In this document: piece after piece, positions 8,101 through 15,846 of the stretch | How the letters are laid out: each line of letters begins with the position of its first letter | How positions within the stretch are numbered: position 1 is the first letter of the stretch | Assembly (NCBI RefSeq): GCF_021030645.1 | Contig: NZ_JACGCJ010000001.1 | Span: forward strand, 1 to 64,000 | Length of the DNA stretch: 64,000 bases | From: Agrilactobacillus fermenti | GTDB lineage: Bacteria; Bacillota; Bacilli; Lactobacillales; Lactobacillaceae | Direction: 5' to 3' | Made by a program: the position numbers and the translations under genes | The notes under the pieces: generated by a model | The model's database searches: none | Seen by the model: only the letters and a program-made list of their open reading frames with translations | Told to the model about the DNA's origin: nothing

Positions 8101-9515
8101 GCGCTATTCGGATTCGTTTGCGGTCGCTAAAAGCTGCCATTAATGAACGGCAAAAACGCCATATTTTGCCTAAAAAGTTATATGACATGCCGGAACCAAT
8201 TCCATTCACGAAAGAAATGCGGCAAAAACATACGATTTTAGTGCCAATGTTGTCACCGATTCATCAAGATGGTTTGGTGGATACAGCTTTGAATGAGTCG
8301 GGTTACCGGGTCGTTACTTTGCCAGCCCATGACCCTAAAGCGGTGGATGAAGGTTTGAAATTCGTGAACAACGATGCCTGCTATCCAGCGATTATTTCCA
8401 TCGGTCAAATGATTGAAGCCTTAAAGAGCGGCCAATATGATTTGGACAACATTTCTGTTCTAATGACGCAAACTGGCGGCGGCTGCCGGGCAACGAATTA
8501 TATTCCGCTGATTCGCAAAGCATTACGAGATGCAGGTTTCCAGCAAGTACCAGTCATCTCTTTATCTATGGGTAACCAGGGCACAGAAAAAACCGGTGAT
8601 GGCTTTAAATTGAGTCCAATGTTGCTGAAACGCTTAGCAATTGCTTTCTTGTATGGCGATTTGTTTGAACGCGTGGTTTATCGAACCCGGCCATATGAAC
8701 AAGAAGCTGGTCAAGTTAATCAGCTGCATACGCAATGGTTATCATTGGTGCAGGATAATGTCAAGAACGGTAGTCTACGGGAATTTAAACGTAACGTGAA
8801 ACAAATTGTAGCTGATTTTGACTCCGTACCACTACGTAACATTCAAAAGCCAAAAGTTGGCATTGTAGGAGAGATCTTGGTCAAATATTCACCAATTGCC
8901 AATAACAATATTGTCTCACTGTTAGAAAATGAAGGTGCTGAAGCGGTTGTGCCCGATATTGCCGGCTTCATGAACTATTCACTGTATAATCAAAAAATCA
9001 AACATGAACAATTTGGTTTATCCTTGAAATCTGAGGTATTGGCAAATGCCGGTATTAAATTGGTTTATCAGCTGCAAAAGCCAATGCAGCAGGCTTTAGA
9101 ACAGTCGAGACGGTTTACTGGGATTACCAAGATTGAGACTTTGGCTGCTTCAGCTAGTAAGATCTTGAATTTAGGCAACCAAACGGGTGAAGGTTGGTTC
9201 TTAACCGGTGAAATGATCGAATTGTTAGATGATGGTGTGGATAATATCATTTGTATGCAACCCTTTGGCTGTCTACCAAACCATGTCGTGGGCAAAGGCG
9301 TGATCAAAGAATTGCGGCGGCAATATCCGAAGGCAAATATTGCACCGATTGACTATGATCCTGGTGTTTCCGTAGTCAATCAATTGAATCGAATTCGGTT
9401 GATGTTAGCTTCAGCTAATAAAAACATGCCAAAAGCAGACGCGCCTGATGCAATGATCCAACAACAGCCAACACCAAACCAGCAGACCGTAACGGTGTAT
9501 GCTAAGCAAAAATAG
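5181..9515 (+). CDS. 2-hydroxyacyl-CoA dehydratase activase / dehydratase-like fusion protein (double ASKHA)
   Basis: A giant 1444-residue protein. It has two ASKHA ATPase activase domains (GGIDVGSTTVKLVVL near residue 6 and LGIDAGSTTTKVALM near 323). The first keeps the two Fe-S cysteines, Cys127 in NGSCAGGTG and Cys166 in ASRCGVF. The second has Cys447, Cys451 and Cys486. A cluster CGLCENNC with a further Cys (about 608-631) follows. The C-terminal half contains dehydratase-like segments with conserved cysteines (DTVCYPAK, NDACYPAI, GGGCRATN, MQPFGC). Related enzymes use ATP hydrolysis to push one low-potential electron into a [4Fe-4S] or double-cubane cluster. The substrate of this long form is unknown. 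ATG 5181 is chosen because GTGGAGG precedes it. The gene is monocistronic, and the divergent TetR is the likely regulator. Confidence 0.85.
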   Translation: MTQKPLYGGIDVGSTTVKLVVLDENNQSLYETYQRHYSDVKTATKKIIAEASSRLGEQTPIRFTITGSGGMGLAEVLDVKFVQEVIACTRTVEVMIPDTDVAIELGGEDAKITFFDGAMEQRMNGSCAGGTGAFIDQMASLLKTDADGVNELAKDFKHIYPIASRCGVFAKTDVQPLINDGVSKNDIAASIFQAVVNQTIAGLASGRKIRGKVAFLGGPLYFMSELRARFVDTLNIAPEDVIFPEKPQLFVAKGAALYAQDQPTTTFDRLLDHLANDQTNALKLSDTLPPLFTSEAELAEFRQRHDQAKVDTRDLDSYQGVAYLGIDAGSTTTKVALMSEDHKLLYTWYGKNDGDPLKKTMQILADLYAKLPESVTIGKTCVTGYGEQLIKNALRADLGEVETVAHYKAAHFFQPDVDFILDIGGQDMKAMHVKDNALSTIQLNEACSSGCGSFIETFAESLKYDVKDFAKVALLAKQPADLGSRCTVFMNSKVKQVQKEGATIGDISAGLSYSVIKNALYKVIKVRRPEDLGQHIVCQGGTFYNEAVLRAFEQISGHEVIRPNIAGLMGAYGAAIIAQEAYQTGDVTTLLNTAEMGQFTAEKEYMHCGLCENNCQLTVTVFNDGRRFVTGNRCERGQAKGMQIKLRQKNTKINLVKEKYKLLFSYRPLRKKLATRGVIGIPRVLNMYENYPLWATFFKELGIRAELSPRSNKALFEQGIETIPSDTVCYPAKMTHGHVMALIHKGIKTIFYPGVVYEREENSQARNHFNCPIVQSYSDVIRNNVDEIRDGQIDYRNPYLNLADEKSAVKNLFLTFQDYGVTEAEVRAAFEKGMAELDHFKQQIHNRGEEVLMRLHEKNERAIVLAGRPYHLDPEINHGISQIITQEGFHVLTEDSISHLGDVKGLRVVNQWVYHARLYAAAEVVAKEPNLELVQLNSFGCGLDAITTDQVGEILAQHNKLYTLLKIDEGSNMGAIRIRLRSLKAAINERQKRHILPKKLYDMPEPIPFTKEMRQKHTILVPMLSPIHQDGLVDTALNESGYRVVTLPAHDPKAVDEGLKFVNNDACYPAIISIGQMIEALKSGQYDLDNISVLMTQTGGGCRATNYIPLIRKALRDAGFQQVPVISLSMGNQGTEKTGDGFKLSPMLLKRLAIAFLYGDLFERVVYRTRPYEQEAGQVNQLHTQWLSLVQDNVKNGSLREFKRNVKQIVADFDSVPLRNIQKPKVGIVGEILVKYSPIANNNIVSLLENEGAEAVVPDIAGFMNYSLYNQKIKHEQFGLSLKSEVLANAGIKLVYQLQKPMQQALEQSRRFTGITKIETLAASASKILNLGNQTGEGWFLTGEMIELLDDGVDNIICMQPFGCLPNHVVGKGVIKELRRQYPKANIAPIDYDPGVSVVNQLNRIRLMLASANKNMPKADAPDAMIQQQPTPNQQTVTVYAKQK

Positions 9516-9518
9516 AAG

Positions 9519-9563
9519 AAGCTATTGGTGAAGTGCACGTTAGACTTCATCAATAGCTTTTTT
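9519..9563 (+). terminator. Terminator of the activase gene
   Basis: Stem AAGCTATTGGTGAAGT / ACTTCATCAATAGCTT followed by T6, starting four bases after the stop codon. Confidence 0.85.
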
Positions 9564-9601
9564 GCTATGCTGAAATGTGTTTTGAAATTATCAACCTTTG
9601 T

Positions 9602-9717
9602 AAACGCGCTCCAAAGGGTAACTTCGTCACCTAACATCGAATGCTTCAAATGGAAAGGACACCATTTAGAAGCATTCTTGTTAGTGCTCCGAAATTGCCC
9701 ACCCTTTGTCGCGCTCT
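9602..9717 (+). repeat. Bulged-palindrome element, copy A (type 1)
   Basis: A 116-bp intergenic palindrome with the family ends AAACGCGCTC and GCGCTCT. Helix 1 is CAAAGGGT/ACCCTTTG and the right-strand bulge is GCCC. Unlike other type 1 copies, its apical hairpin is nearly perfect (GAATGCTTC / GAAGCATTC, then AAATGG/CCATTT). It lies between the activase terminator and the nagA promoter. Confidence 0.85.
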
Positions 9718-9724
9718 TTTTATA

Positions 9725-9753
9725 TTGATTTGTTGGTCTATACCGATTATACT
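9725..9753 (+). promoter_or_regulatory. nagA promoter with NagR (dre-type) operator in the spacer
   Basis: -35 TTGATT (9725-9730), 17-base spacer, -10 TATACT (9748-9753). The spacer holds TTGGTCTATACCGATT (9733-9748), close to the TGGTATAGACCA core bound by NagR/YvoA-type GntR repressors. The operator lies where it would block RNA polymerase, and the repressor gene is the second gene of this operon, so autoregulation is likely. Confidence 0.7.
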
Positions 9754-9792
9754 GTAGGTAATAAATCTTATTTGTGTAAAAGGAGTGGCAGC

Positions 9793-10938
9793 ATGTGTGC
9801 TAAAGTTTTGAAACACGTGGTAATTTATACTGGCGAGGAAAAAATTCAGGACGGTTATGTTCGATTTACAAATAAAATTTTAGATGTTGGTCCTGTTGCT
9901 GATTATCATGCTCAAGCAGGGGATGAAGTTGAAATTTTGCGTGATCGCATTTTAGTACCTGGTTTCATTGACGTACATGCACACGGTGGTTATGGTTTTG
10001 ATGCCATGGATGGCGATCCAGAACAAATTGCCACAATGGCGCATAAAATGATGACTAACGAAGGGGTTACGACTTTATTTGCCACAACCATGACACAATC
10101 TAACGATAATATTGACCATGCCATGGCGGGCGTTAAAGTTGCAGCTGAAAAGAATCCCGTCATTCAAGGGGTTCATTTGGAAGGGCCATTTATCTCAGCA
10201 ACGTTCAAGGGCGCCCAACCAGAACAATTTATTAAGGATCCTAATGTAGAGCTATTAGCTCATTGGAATGAATTATCTGGTAACCGGGTCAAATTGATCA
10301 CTTATGCGCCTGAAGATGAGGGTGCCCAAGCCTTTGAAGACTATTGCTTGTCTCATGGTATCGTCCCATCTGTTGGGCACAGTAATGCCACTCGGGAACA
10401 GTTGCTACACAGTAAAGCAACACACGTCACACACTTATATAATGCACAGCGAGAATTTAAACATCGTGAACCTGGTGTGACTGGGCATGCAATGTTGGAA
10501 AATAATATGTATGCGGAATTAATTTGTGATGGTTTCCATATTGTGCCAGATATGATTAAATTAGCTTATGAACAAAAAGGCGTGGATCGAATCGAACTCG
10601 TTACCGATTCAATGCGTTCTAAAGGAATGCCTGAAGGTGAAAGCGAGTTGGGTGGTCAAAAAGTATTTGTTAAAGATAAACAAGCCCGCTTGGCTGATGG
10701 AACATTAGCTGGCTCTGTTTTACAATTTCCAGACGCATTCGTAAACATTATGCGTTTCACGGGCTGCTCTATTGCTGATGCTGTCCAAATGTCTAGCGTG
10801 AACCAAGCCAATGAATTTGGTCTAGAGCATAAGGGCTACATTCTGCCAGGTAAAGATGCAGATATGAATTTATTTGATGGGGCATTAAATCTCAAAACGA
10901 CTTATAGTTTTGGTCAAGCCTTCCACGCAGAAAAATAG
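9793..10938 (+). CDS. nagA: N-acetylglucosamine-6-phosphate deacetylase
   Basis: A cytosolic amidohydrolase of 381 residues that converts GlcNAc-6-P to glucosamine-6-P and acetate, feeding amino sugars into glycolysis and wall synthesis. Metal and substrate motifs appear in order: DVHAHGGYGFD, HLEGPF, VGHSNA, THLYNA and VTDSM. The start is ATG 9793, with AAAGGAGTG eight bases upstream; the open frame runs further 5' but without a binding site. It is followed after 12 bases by the GntR regulator, and a NagR-type operator sits in its promoter. nagB is not in the window. Confidence 0.95.
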   Translation: MCAKVLKHVVIYTGEEKIQDGYVRFTNKILDVGPVADYHAQAGDEVEILRDRILVPGFIDVHAHGGYGFDAMDGDPEQIATMAHKMMTNEGVTTLFATTMTQSNDNIDHAMAGVKVAAEKNPVIQGVHLEGPFISATFKGAQPEQFIKDPNVELLAHWNELSGNRVKLITYAPEDEGAQAFEDYCLSHGIVPSVGHSNATREQLLHSKATHVTHLYNAQREFKHREPGVTGHAMLENNMYAELICDGFHIVPDMIKLAYEQKGVDRIELVTDSMRSKGMPEGESELGGQKVFVKDKQARLADGTLAGSVLQFPDAFVNIMRFTGCSIADAVQMSSVNQANEFGLEHKGYILPGKDADMNLFDGALNLKTTYSFGQAFHAEK

Positions 10939-10950
10939 GGGATGACTTAA

Positions 10951-11652
10951 GTGCGCTCACCAATTTATATTGAAATACACAATCGAATACGTAAAGATAT
11001 TGAGTCTGGTAAGTGGCAAGTTGGACAACGCATTCCAGCTGAGCGTGACTTAGCAGAGACTTTTGGTGTCAGTCGGATGACCTTGCGTCAAGCCATTAAA
11101 ACATTAGTTGATGAAGGTATTTTAGAACGCCACGTTGGATCTGGGACTTACGTGGCGAGTCAAAAAGTCCAAGAGAAAATGTCGGGGATCACTAGTTTTA
11201 CGGATCTCATGCAAGCGCAAGGTAAAGTGCCGTCAAGTAAAACTATTTCCTATCATATGGCAAGTCCAACGCTAAGTGAGATCGAGCGCTTAGAATTACC
11301 TGATGGCAATCAGGTTTTACGTATGGAACGAATTCGGTATGCTGACGGGGTGCCAATCAGTTTTGAAACAGCGGCTGTGCCAGCGGATTTGATTGAAGGC
11401 TTTTCAAAAGAAGAAGTAACTGCATCACTTTACCATGCTTTAGAAACTAAAGGTGGTTACCGATTAGGTGGTGCCCAACAAACGGTTTCAGCAACATTGG
11501 CTTCTGAAAGAATCGCCGACTATCTAAAAGTCAAACGTAATGATGCTATTTTAAAATTACGTCAGGTTTCATTTTTAGATTCTGGTCGACCATTTGAGTA
11601 CGTCCGTACCGAATATGTTGGTGATCGGTTTGAATTTTATCTTGAGCGTTAA
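10951..11652 (+). CDS. nagR: GntR-family (HutC/UTRA) repressor of amino-sugar use
   Basis: A protein of 233 residues. The N-terminal winged helix-turn-helix contains AERDLAETFGVSRMTLRQAI, and the C-terminal UTRA ligand domain contains the typical DGVPISFETAAVP segment. The start is GTG 10951 with AGGGGATG before it, 12 bases after nagA. In Bacillus the equivalent protein (NagR/YvoA) binds amino-sugar phosphates and represses nag genes. The operon position and the dre-like site before nagA support the same role here. Confidence 0.88.
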   Translation: MRSPIYIEIHNRIRKDIESGKWQVGQRIPAERDLAETFGVSRMTLRQAIKTLVDEGILERHVGSGTYVASQKVQEKMSGITSFTDLMQAQGKVPSSKTISYHMASPTLSEIERLELPDGNQVLRMERIRYADGVPISFETAAVPADLIEGFSKEEVTASLYHALETKGGYRLGGAQQTVSATLASERIADYLKVKRNDAILKLRQVSFLDSGRPFEYVRTEYVGDRFEFYLER

Positions 11653-11728
11653 AATAATTTAAAATTAAGTGTGCATCTGAGTAATAATTGATTACTGCCT
11701 TTGAAGTATTTTTAGAAACAGGCAGTCA

Positions 11729-11775
11729 GGGTGGCTGAGACAAGACTAACATTTTGTTTTCAGCCACGTTTTTGG
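11729..11775 (+). terminator. Terminator after nagR, and nature of the 11653-12008 gap
   Basis: Stem GTGGCTGA..ACAA / TTGT..TCAGCCAC followed by GTTTTT. A second, weaker hairpin (CTGCCT...AGGCAG, about 11695-11726) precedes it. The rest of this 356-base gap holds no gene that I trust; a promoter for the next operon probably lies near its end. Confidence 0.7.
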
Positions 11776-12008
11776 TTTACGAATGTTTTCATATTAAATA
11801 TATTACAAAAGTCAACGGCCTTGATTCTGTGAATACTCCGCCACTGATTATTTTTTATCTCACGCGCTCGAGTTGTTGGATTATGCCCACCATGGCGACA
11901 AGTGAGGGATTATTTAAATATCAACGAAAATTCCGGATTTGGTTAGCTTAATATATGGTTTTGTGATAGAATTTTTTAGGTACTTTTGTAATCTCCCAGG
12001 AGGAAAAA

Positions 12009-13544
12009 ATGGTTAATTCCAGTAAGAAATACAAGACACTGACTAAAAAGTTATTTATATTATTTATCGTTTTACAGCCGTTCTTGGATATTTACTTTTT
12101 CTATGTCCCACCGTTATCCAAAATGCTGTCCTTTTCAGTTCCAACAATTATTCGGATCTTGTTTATTTTTATCATTGGCTTACTATTCGTTTTTAGTGAG
12201 CGTAATCATAAAATGAATTGGTTTATTCTCGGATACGGGGCTTTATTGCTTGTTTATTTTGTACTTCATGTCTGGAATGCAAAGCACTTCTATACTTTTG
12301 CGACAAATAATCTGAATTATTCCACAGCGGGAGAACTCTTTTATTTGGTTCGGATGATTATTCCACTGTTTGTTATCTTATTAGCTTATCAAATCAAAAT
12401 TAATCGTAAGCTTTTTTTACGTGTGATCGTTACGTTAACATTACTCGTTTCTGGTAGTATTGTTTTAACTGATTTATTTGGTTTTGCACTCGCATCCTAT
12501 GGTAGTAAATGGATCAACGGGAACTTTTTCAGTTGGTTTAACGTGAATACTGGATTTACGTATTGGGATACAGCGGCTAAAAGCTTTTTCTACTATGCTA
12601 ATGCAGTTTCGGCATTAGAACTCTTGCTAGCGCCGATTGTTTTTTACTACATGTTTACGACTTTTAACTGGCGTTCGATCAGTTTGACCTTTATTCATAT
12701 TTGGGCCATGTTTATTTTAGGCACTAAAACAGCTACATTTGGGGTATTGATCTCAATTTTTGGTTCGTTTGGGTTATATTTCTTGTTCCGTTACTTTAGG
12801 GATAAACAGCCACTGCGAAAGGGTACGATCTGGGTCTTTATTGGGTTAGTGCTCTTTAGTGGAGTCGTACTGCCATTTTCGCCAACCTTGAATCGACAAC
12901 AAGTAGATAATGTGGTGGTTACGAGTCGTGAAGGTTCTAAAAAGACGGCTGAGAAGCGGGATCGCTTTTTGAAGCAACAATTCGCACTCGCGATGAAAGG
13001 GACTAAAAAAGATTTAGCACCGATCATCAAAAATAATTACGTCGATTATGGCTTGCAGGCGAAATTTGTTGAGGGTGGTTACTCTTATAAAATTGATCCG
13101 ATGTTCTGGTATGACATTATGACCAAGTGGCCAGCTGCAGATCGGGCTAACTTCCGTAAATTAGAAGAAGCACAGTTGAAACGCGTCAAAGAAATCAACC
13201 ATAATCATTGGGATGATTGGCTGGGGATTACTTATACACGAATGAACCATGTATTCAATTTAGAACGTGATTTTGTTTCCCAGTGGTACAGTATGGGTTA
13301 TCTAGGTGTCTTATTATTAGTGATGCCTTATGTGTTTTTGATGCTTTATGGTATTTATTTGATTCTAAAACAGCGCCGTGAATTGATGACTTATTGGCAT
13401 GTGACGCTATTGTTTGGGGTCGTGTTAGTACTCGCAATTTCATTTTATAGTGGTAATGTGTTAGATTTTCTATCTGAATCAACGATTTTAGCATTTATTG
13501 AAGGATACTTTATCTCTAGTTTGCGGCATGGTGATGCGAACTAA
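12009..13544 (+). CDS. Polytopic membrane protein, O-antigen ligase/polymerase-like
   Basis: A membrane protein of 511 residues with about 10-12 hydrophobic segments and a large hydrophilic loop in the second half (roughly residues 290-410). This is the architecture of O-antigen ligase/Wzy-type polysaccharide polymerases. A strong AGGAGG lies before the ATG. It is followed after 21 bases by a family 2 glycosyltransferase and then by UDP-galactopyranose mutase. The three genes look like one operon for a galactofuranose-containing surface polysaccharide. The polymerase/ligase role is inferred from topology and context; I see no decisive catalytic motif. Confidence 0.65.
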   Translation: MVNSSKKYKTLTKKLFILFIVLQPFLDIYFFYVPPLSKMLSFSVPTIIRILFIFIIGLLFVFSERNHKMNWFILGYGALLLVYFVLHVWNAKHFYTFATNNLNYSTAGELFYLVRMIIPLFVILLAYQIKINRKLFLRVIVTLTLLVSGSIVLTDLFGFALASYGSKWINGNFFSWFNVNTGFTYWDTAAKSFFYYANAVSALELLLAPIVFYYMFTTFNWRSISLTFIHIWAMFILGTKTATFGVLISIFGSFGLYFLFRYFRDKQPLRKGTIWVFIGLVLFSGVVLPFSPTLNRQQVDNVVVTSREGSKKTAEKRDRFLKQQFALAMKGTKKDLAPIIKNNYVDYGLQAKFVEGGYSYKIDPMFWYDIMTKWPAADRANFRKLEEAQLKRVKEINHNHWDDWLGITYTRMNHVFNLERDFVSQWYSMGYLGVLLLVMPYVFLMLYGIYLILKQRRELMTYWHVTLLFGVVLVLAISFYSGNVLDFLSESTILAFIEGYFISSLRHGDAN

Positions 13545-13565
13545 ATTTAATTAAGTGGTGGCAAA

Positions 13566-14468
13566 ATGAGTGACGTAAAAGTAGCAGCAGTCGTGGTAAC
13601 ATTCAATAAGTTGGACCTGCTTAAAGAGAATTTAGCAGCAATTCGCCAACAAACCACGCCAGTCAACCATATCATTGTGATCGATAATCATTCAACGGAT
13701 GAAACACCGGATTATCTTAAACAACAGACTGACTTGATCAATATTCGTACGGATGAGAATTTAGGTGGCGCTGGTGGCTTTAATCGTGGGTTAAAAGCTT
13801 TCATGAGTGAAACCCATGACGACCTTGCTTGGATCATGGATGATGATACGATGCCGCAGCCTGATGCTTTGGCTAAGTTATTGAATGCTGGTCAAAAGGT
13901 TACTGACTATGGCTTCTTGTGTAGCAATGTCAAGTGGACGGATAACATGCCAAGTTTGATGAACATTCCTAACGTTCAAAAAACAGGCTGGAATTTAATC
14001 GCGGAAAAGGGTTTGATCAATGTGCAGAGCTGTTCCTTTGTTTCTGTGTTGATTCCACGAAAGGTCATTCAAAAAATCGGCTACCCGATTTCTAAGTTCT
14101 TCATTTGGGGTGATGATTTTGAATATACCTTGCGCATTACGACCACTGATCTAAAAGAAAATGGCTATTTTGTGGGTGATAGTATTGCCATTCATAAAAT
14201 GAAAGCCAATCTGCCAGTGGATATTCTACACGAGGCAAATGGCAATCGAATCGACCGCTTCTTTTATAATTACCGAAACCTTTATTACATCTCTAAAAAG
14301 CAAGGTGGCCGTTTCTTACTACGGCATATTGTGACTGCCTTATATACTTTAGTTAAAGTACCATTTGTGAGTCCTAATCGCCGCTTAAAGCGCATGGGAC
14401 TGATCTTACATGGCTTATTTGCCGGTATGGTATTTAAGCCAGAAATTGAATATCCCAAGTCAAATTAA
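13566..14468 (+). CDS. Family 2 glycosyltransferase, probably galactofuranosyltransferase
   Basis: A protein of 300 residues with the GT-A fold: AAVVVTFNKLDLL at the N-terminus, VIDNHSTDET, NLGGAGGFNRGL, and the metal-binding DDD in WIMDDDTMP. A WGDDFEY segment follows in the acceptor part. The GGAGGFNRG pattern is typical of rhamnosyl/galactofuranosyl transferases of the GlfT group. Its place directly before UDP-galactopyranose mutase, which makes UDP-Galf, supports transfer of galactofuranose. It acts on the cytoplasmic face of the membrane. The donor is inferred, not shown. Confidence 0.8.
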   Translation: MSDVKVAAVVVTFNKLDLLKENLAAIRQQTTPVNHIIVIDNHSTDETPDYLKQQTDLINIRTDENLGGAGGFNRGLKAFMSETHDDLAWIMDDDTMPQPDALAKLLNAGQKVTDYGFLCSNVKWTDNMPSLMNIPNVQKTGWNLIAEKGLINVQSCSFVSVLIPRKVIQKIGYPISKFFIWGDDFEYTLRITTTDLKENGYFVGDSIAIHKMKANLPVDILHEANGNRIDRFFYNYRNLYYISKKQGGRFLLRHIVTALYTLVKVPFVSPNRRLKRMGLILHGLFAGMVFKPEIEYPKSN

Positions 14469-14502
14469 TTTAATTTGCATCAAAGAGAAAGTAGGGTATG
14501 CT

Positions 14503-15615
14503 ATGAAATATTTAATCGTTGGAACTGGGTTGTTTGGCTCTATTTTTGCCAATGAAGCTGTTAAACATGGGCATCAAGTACAAATGATCGAACGCCGAAA
14601 CCATATCGCTGGGAATGTTTACACTGAAAATATTGATGGTATCCAAGTTCATAAATACGGGGCACATATTTTCCATACTAGTCAAAAGAAGATTTGGGAT
14701 TATGTACAACAATTTGCTGAATTTAATCGGTATACGAATGAACCAGTTGCAAATTATAAAGGTGAAATTTACAATTTGCCCTTTAATATGAATACCTTTA
14801 ATAAAATGTGGGGTGTAACCACACCTGAAGAAGCCAAAGCTAAGATTGACGAGCAGCGACAGGTATTGCAGGGTAAAAAACCAACCAATCTGGAAGAACA
14901 AGCAATTTCTTTGATTGGAACGGATATTTACGACAAGCTGGTCAAAGGGTATACAGAGAAACAATGGGGTCAAAAAGCGACTGAATTACCAGCTTTTATT
15001 ATTCGGCGGTTACCGGTCCGTTATATTTATGACAATAATTATTTCAATGATCCTTACCAAGGGATTCCAATTGGCGGTTATACACAGATCGTTGAAAAAT
15101 TATTGGATGATCCAAAAATTGAAGTTCAGATCAATACAGATTTCTTTGATAATAAAGATCATTATTTAAAAGATTATGACCGGGTCGTTTATACTGGGAT
15201 GATTGATCAATTCTTTGATTATCGCTTGGGCACATTGGCCTATCGTAGCTTGCGCTTTGAAGAAGAGGCATTAGATATGGATAATTACCAAGGCAATGCT
15301 GTGGTTAATTATACCGATGCTGAAACCCCATTTACGCGGATCATTGAGCATAAACATTTTGAATTTGGGCGTGGTAATAAACATCAAACGATTATTACCC
15401 GTGAGTACCCTCAAGATTGGGTTAAAGGTGCGGAACCTTATTATCCAGTAAATAATCAAGAAAATGATACTTTATTCAAACAGTATCGTGACTTAGCTGA
15501 AACGGAAGCCCCAAATGTTTTGTTTGGTGGTCGGCTAGGGCAATATAAGTATTTCAATATGGATCAAGTCATTTTATCTGCTCTACAAGCAGCTGGGCGT
15601 GAGTTTAAAGACTAA
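14503..15615 (+). CDS. glf: UDP-galactopyranose mutase
   Basis: A flavoprotein of 370 residues that interconverts UDP-galactopyranose and UDP-galactofuranose. The FAD-binding motif VGTGLFGSIFANEA is at the N-terminus, followed by ERRNHIAGN and the mutase segments YGAHIFHT and FGGRLGQYKYFNMD. The start is ATG 14503 with GTAGGG before it; the frame is open further 5' but overlaps the glycosyltransferase gene. It ends the three-gene polysaccharide operon, just before a strong terminator. Confidence 0.95.
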   Translation: MKYLIVGTGLFGSIFANEAVKHGHQVQMIERRNHIAGNVYTENIDGIQVHKYGAHIFHTSQKKIWDYVQQFAEFNRYTNEPVANYKGEIYNLPFNMNTFNKMWGVTTPEEAKAKIDEQRQVLQGKKPTNLEEQAISLIGTDIYDKLVKGYTEKQWGQKATELPAFIIRRLPVRYIYDNNYFNDPYQGIPIGGYTQIVEKLLDDPKIEVQINTDFFDNKDHYLKDYDRVVYTGMIDQFFDYRLGTLAYRSLRFEEEALDMDNYQGNAVVNYTDAETPFTRIIEHKHFEFGRGNKHQTIITREYPQDWVKGAEPYYPVNNQENDTLFKQYRDLAETEAPNVLFGGRLGQYKYFNMDQVILSALQAAGREFKD

Positions 15616-15644
15616 GTTCTTGATTAGATAAAAAGGCGGCCCTA

Positions 15645-15701
15645 AAAAAAGAGAATCAGTGACAGATGTTTGGGTGTTTCTGTCGTTGGTTCTCTTTTTA
15701 T
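15645..15701 (+). terminator. Terminator after glf
   Basis: Stem AAAAAGAGAATCAGTGACAGA-like arm (15645-15665) pairs with TCTGTCGTTGGTTCTCTTTTT, with a short loop. It is A-rich before and T-rich after the stem, so it may also act on the minus strand. Confidence 0.8.
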
Positions 15702-15791
15702 TGAAAGGGCGTGAGGTAAGAGGTACTCAGCACCTGAGTACGAATTAAGAATTGCGAAAAATGAGGGACTTTCCATTTGAGCCATAATAAA

Positions 15792-15830
15792 TAGAGAGCG
15801 AAAACAAAACATGAGTTTCGTCTCGCCCTC
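15792..15830 (-). terminator. Terminator of galM
   Basis: On the minus strand the arm GAGGGCGAGACGAAAC pairs with GTTTTGTTTTCGCTCTC and is followed by a T-rich stretch. It lies 17 bases downstream of the galM stop. Confidence 0.7.
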
Positions 15831-15846
15831 AAATGAAGTGTACTGG

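Noticed and set aside
11754-11951. Open frame of 65 codons between nagR and the polysaccharide operon
   Set aside because: It starts inside the nagR terminator hairpin, has no ribosome binding site and no recognisable protein features.
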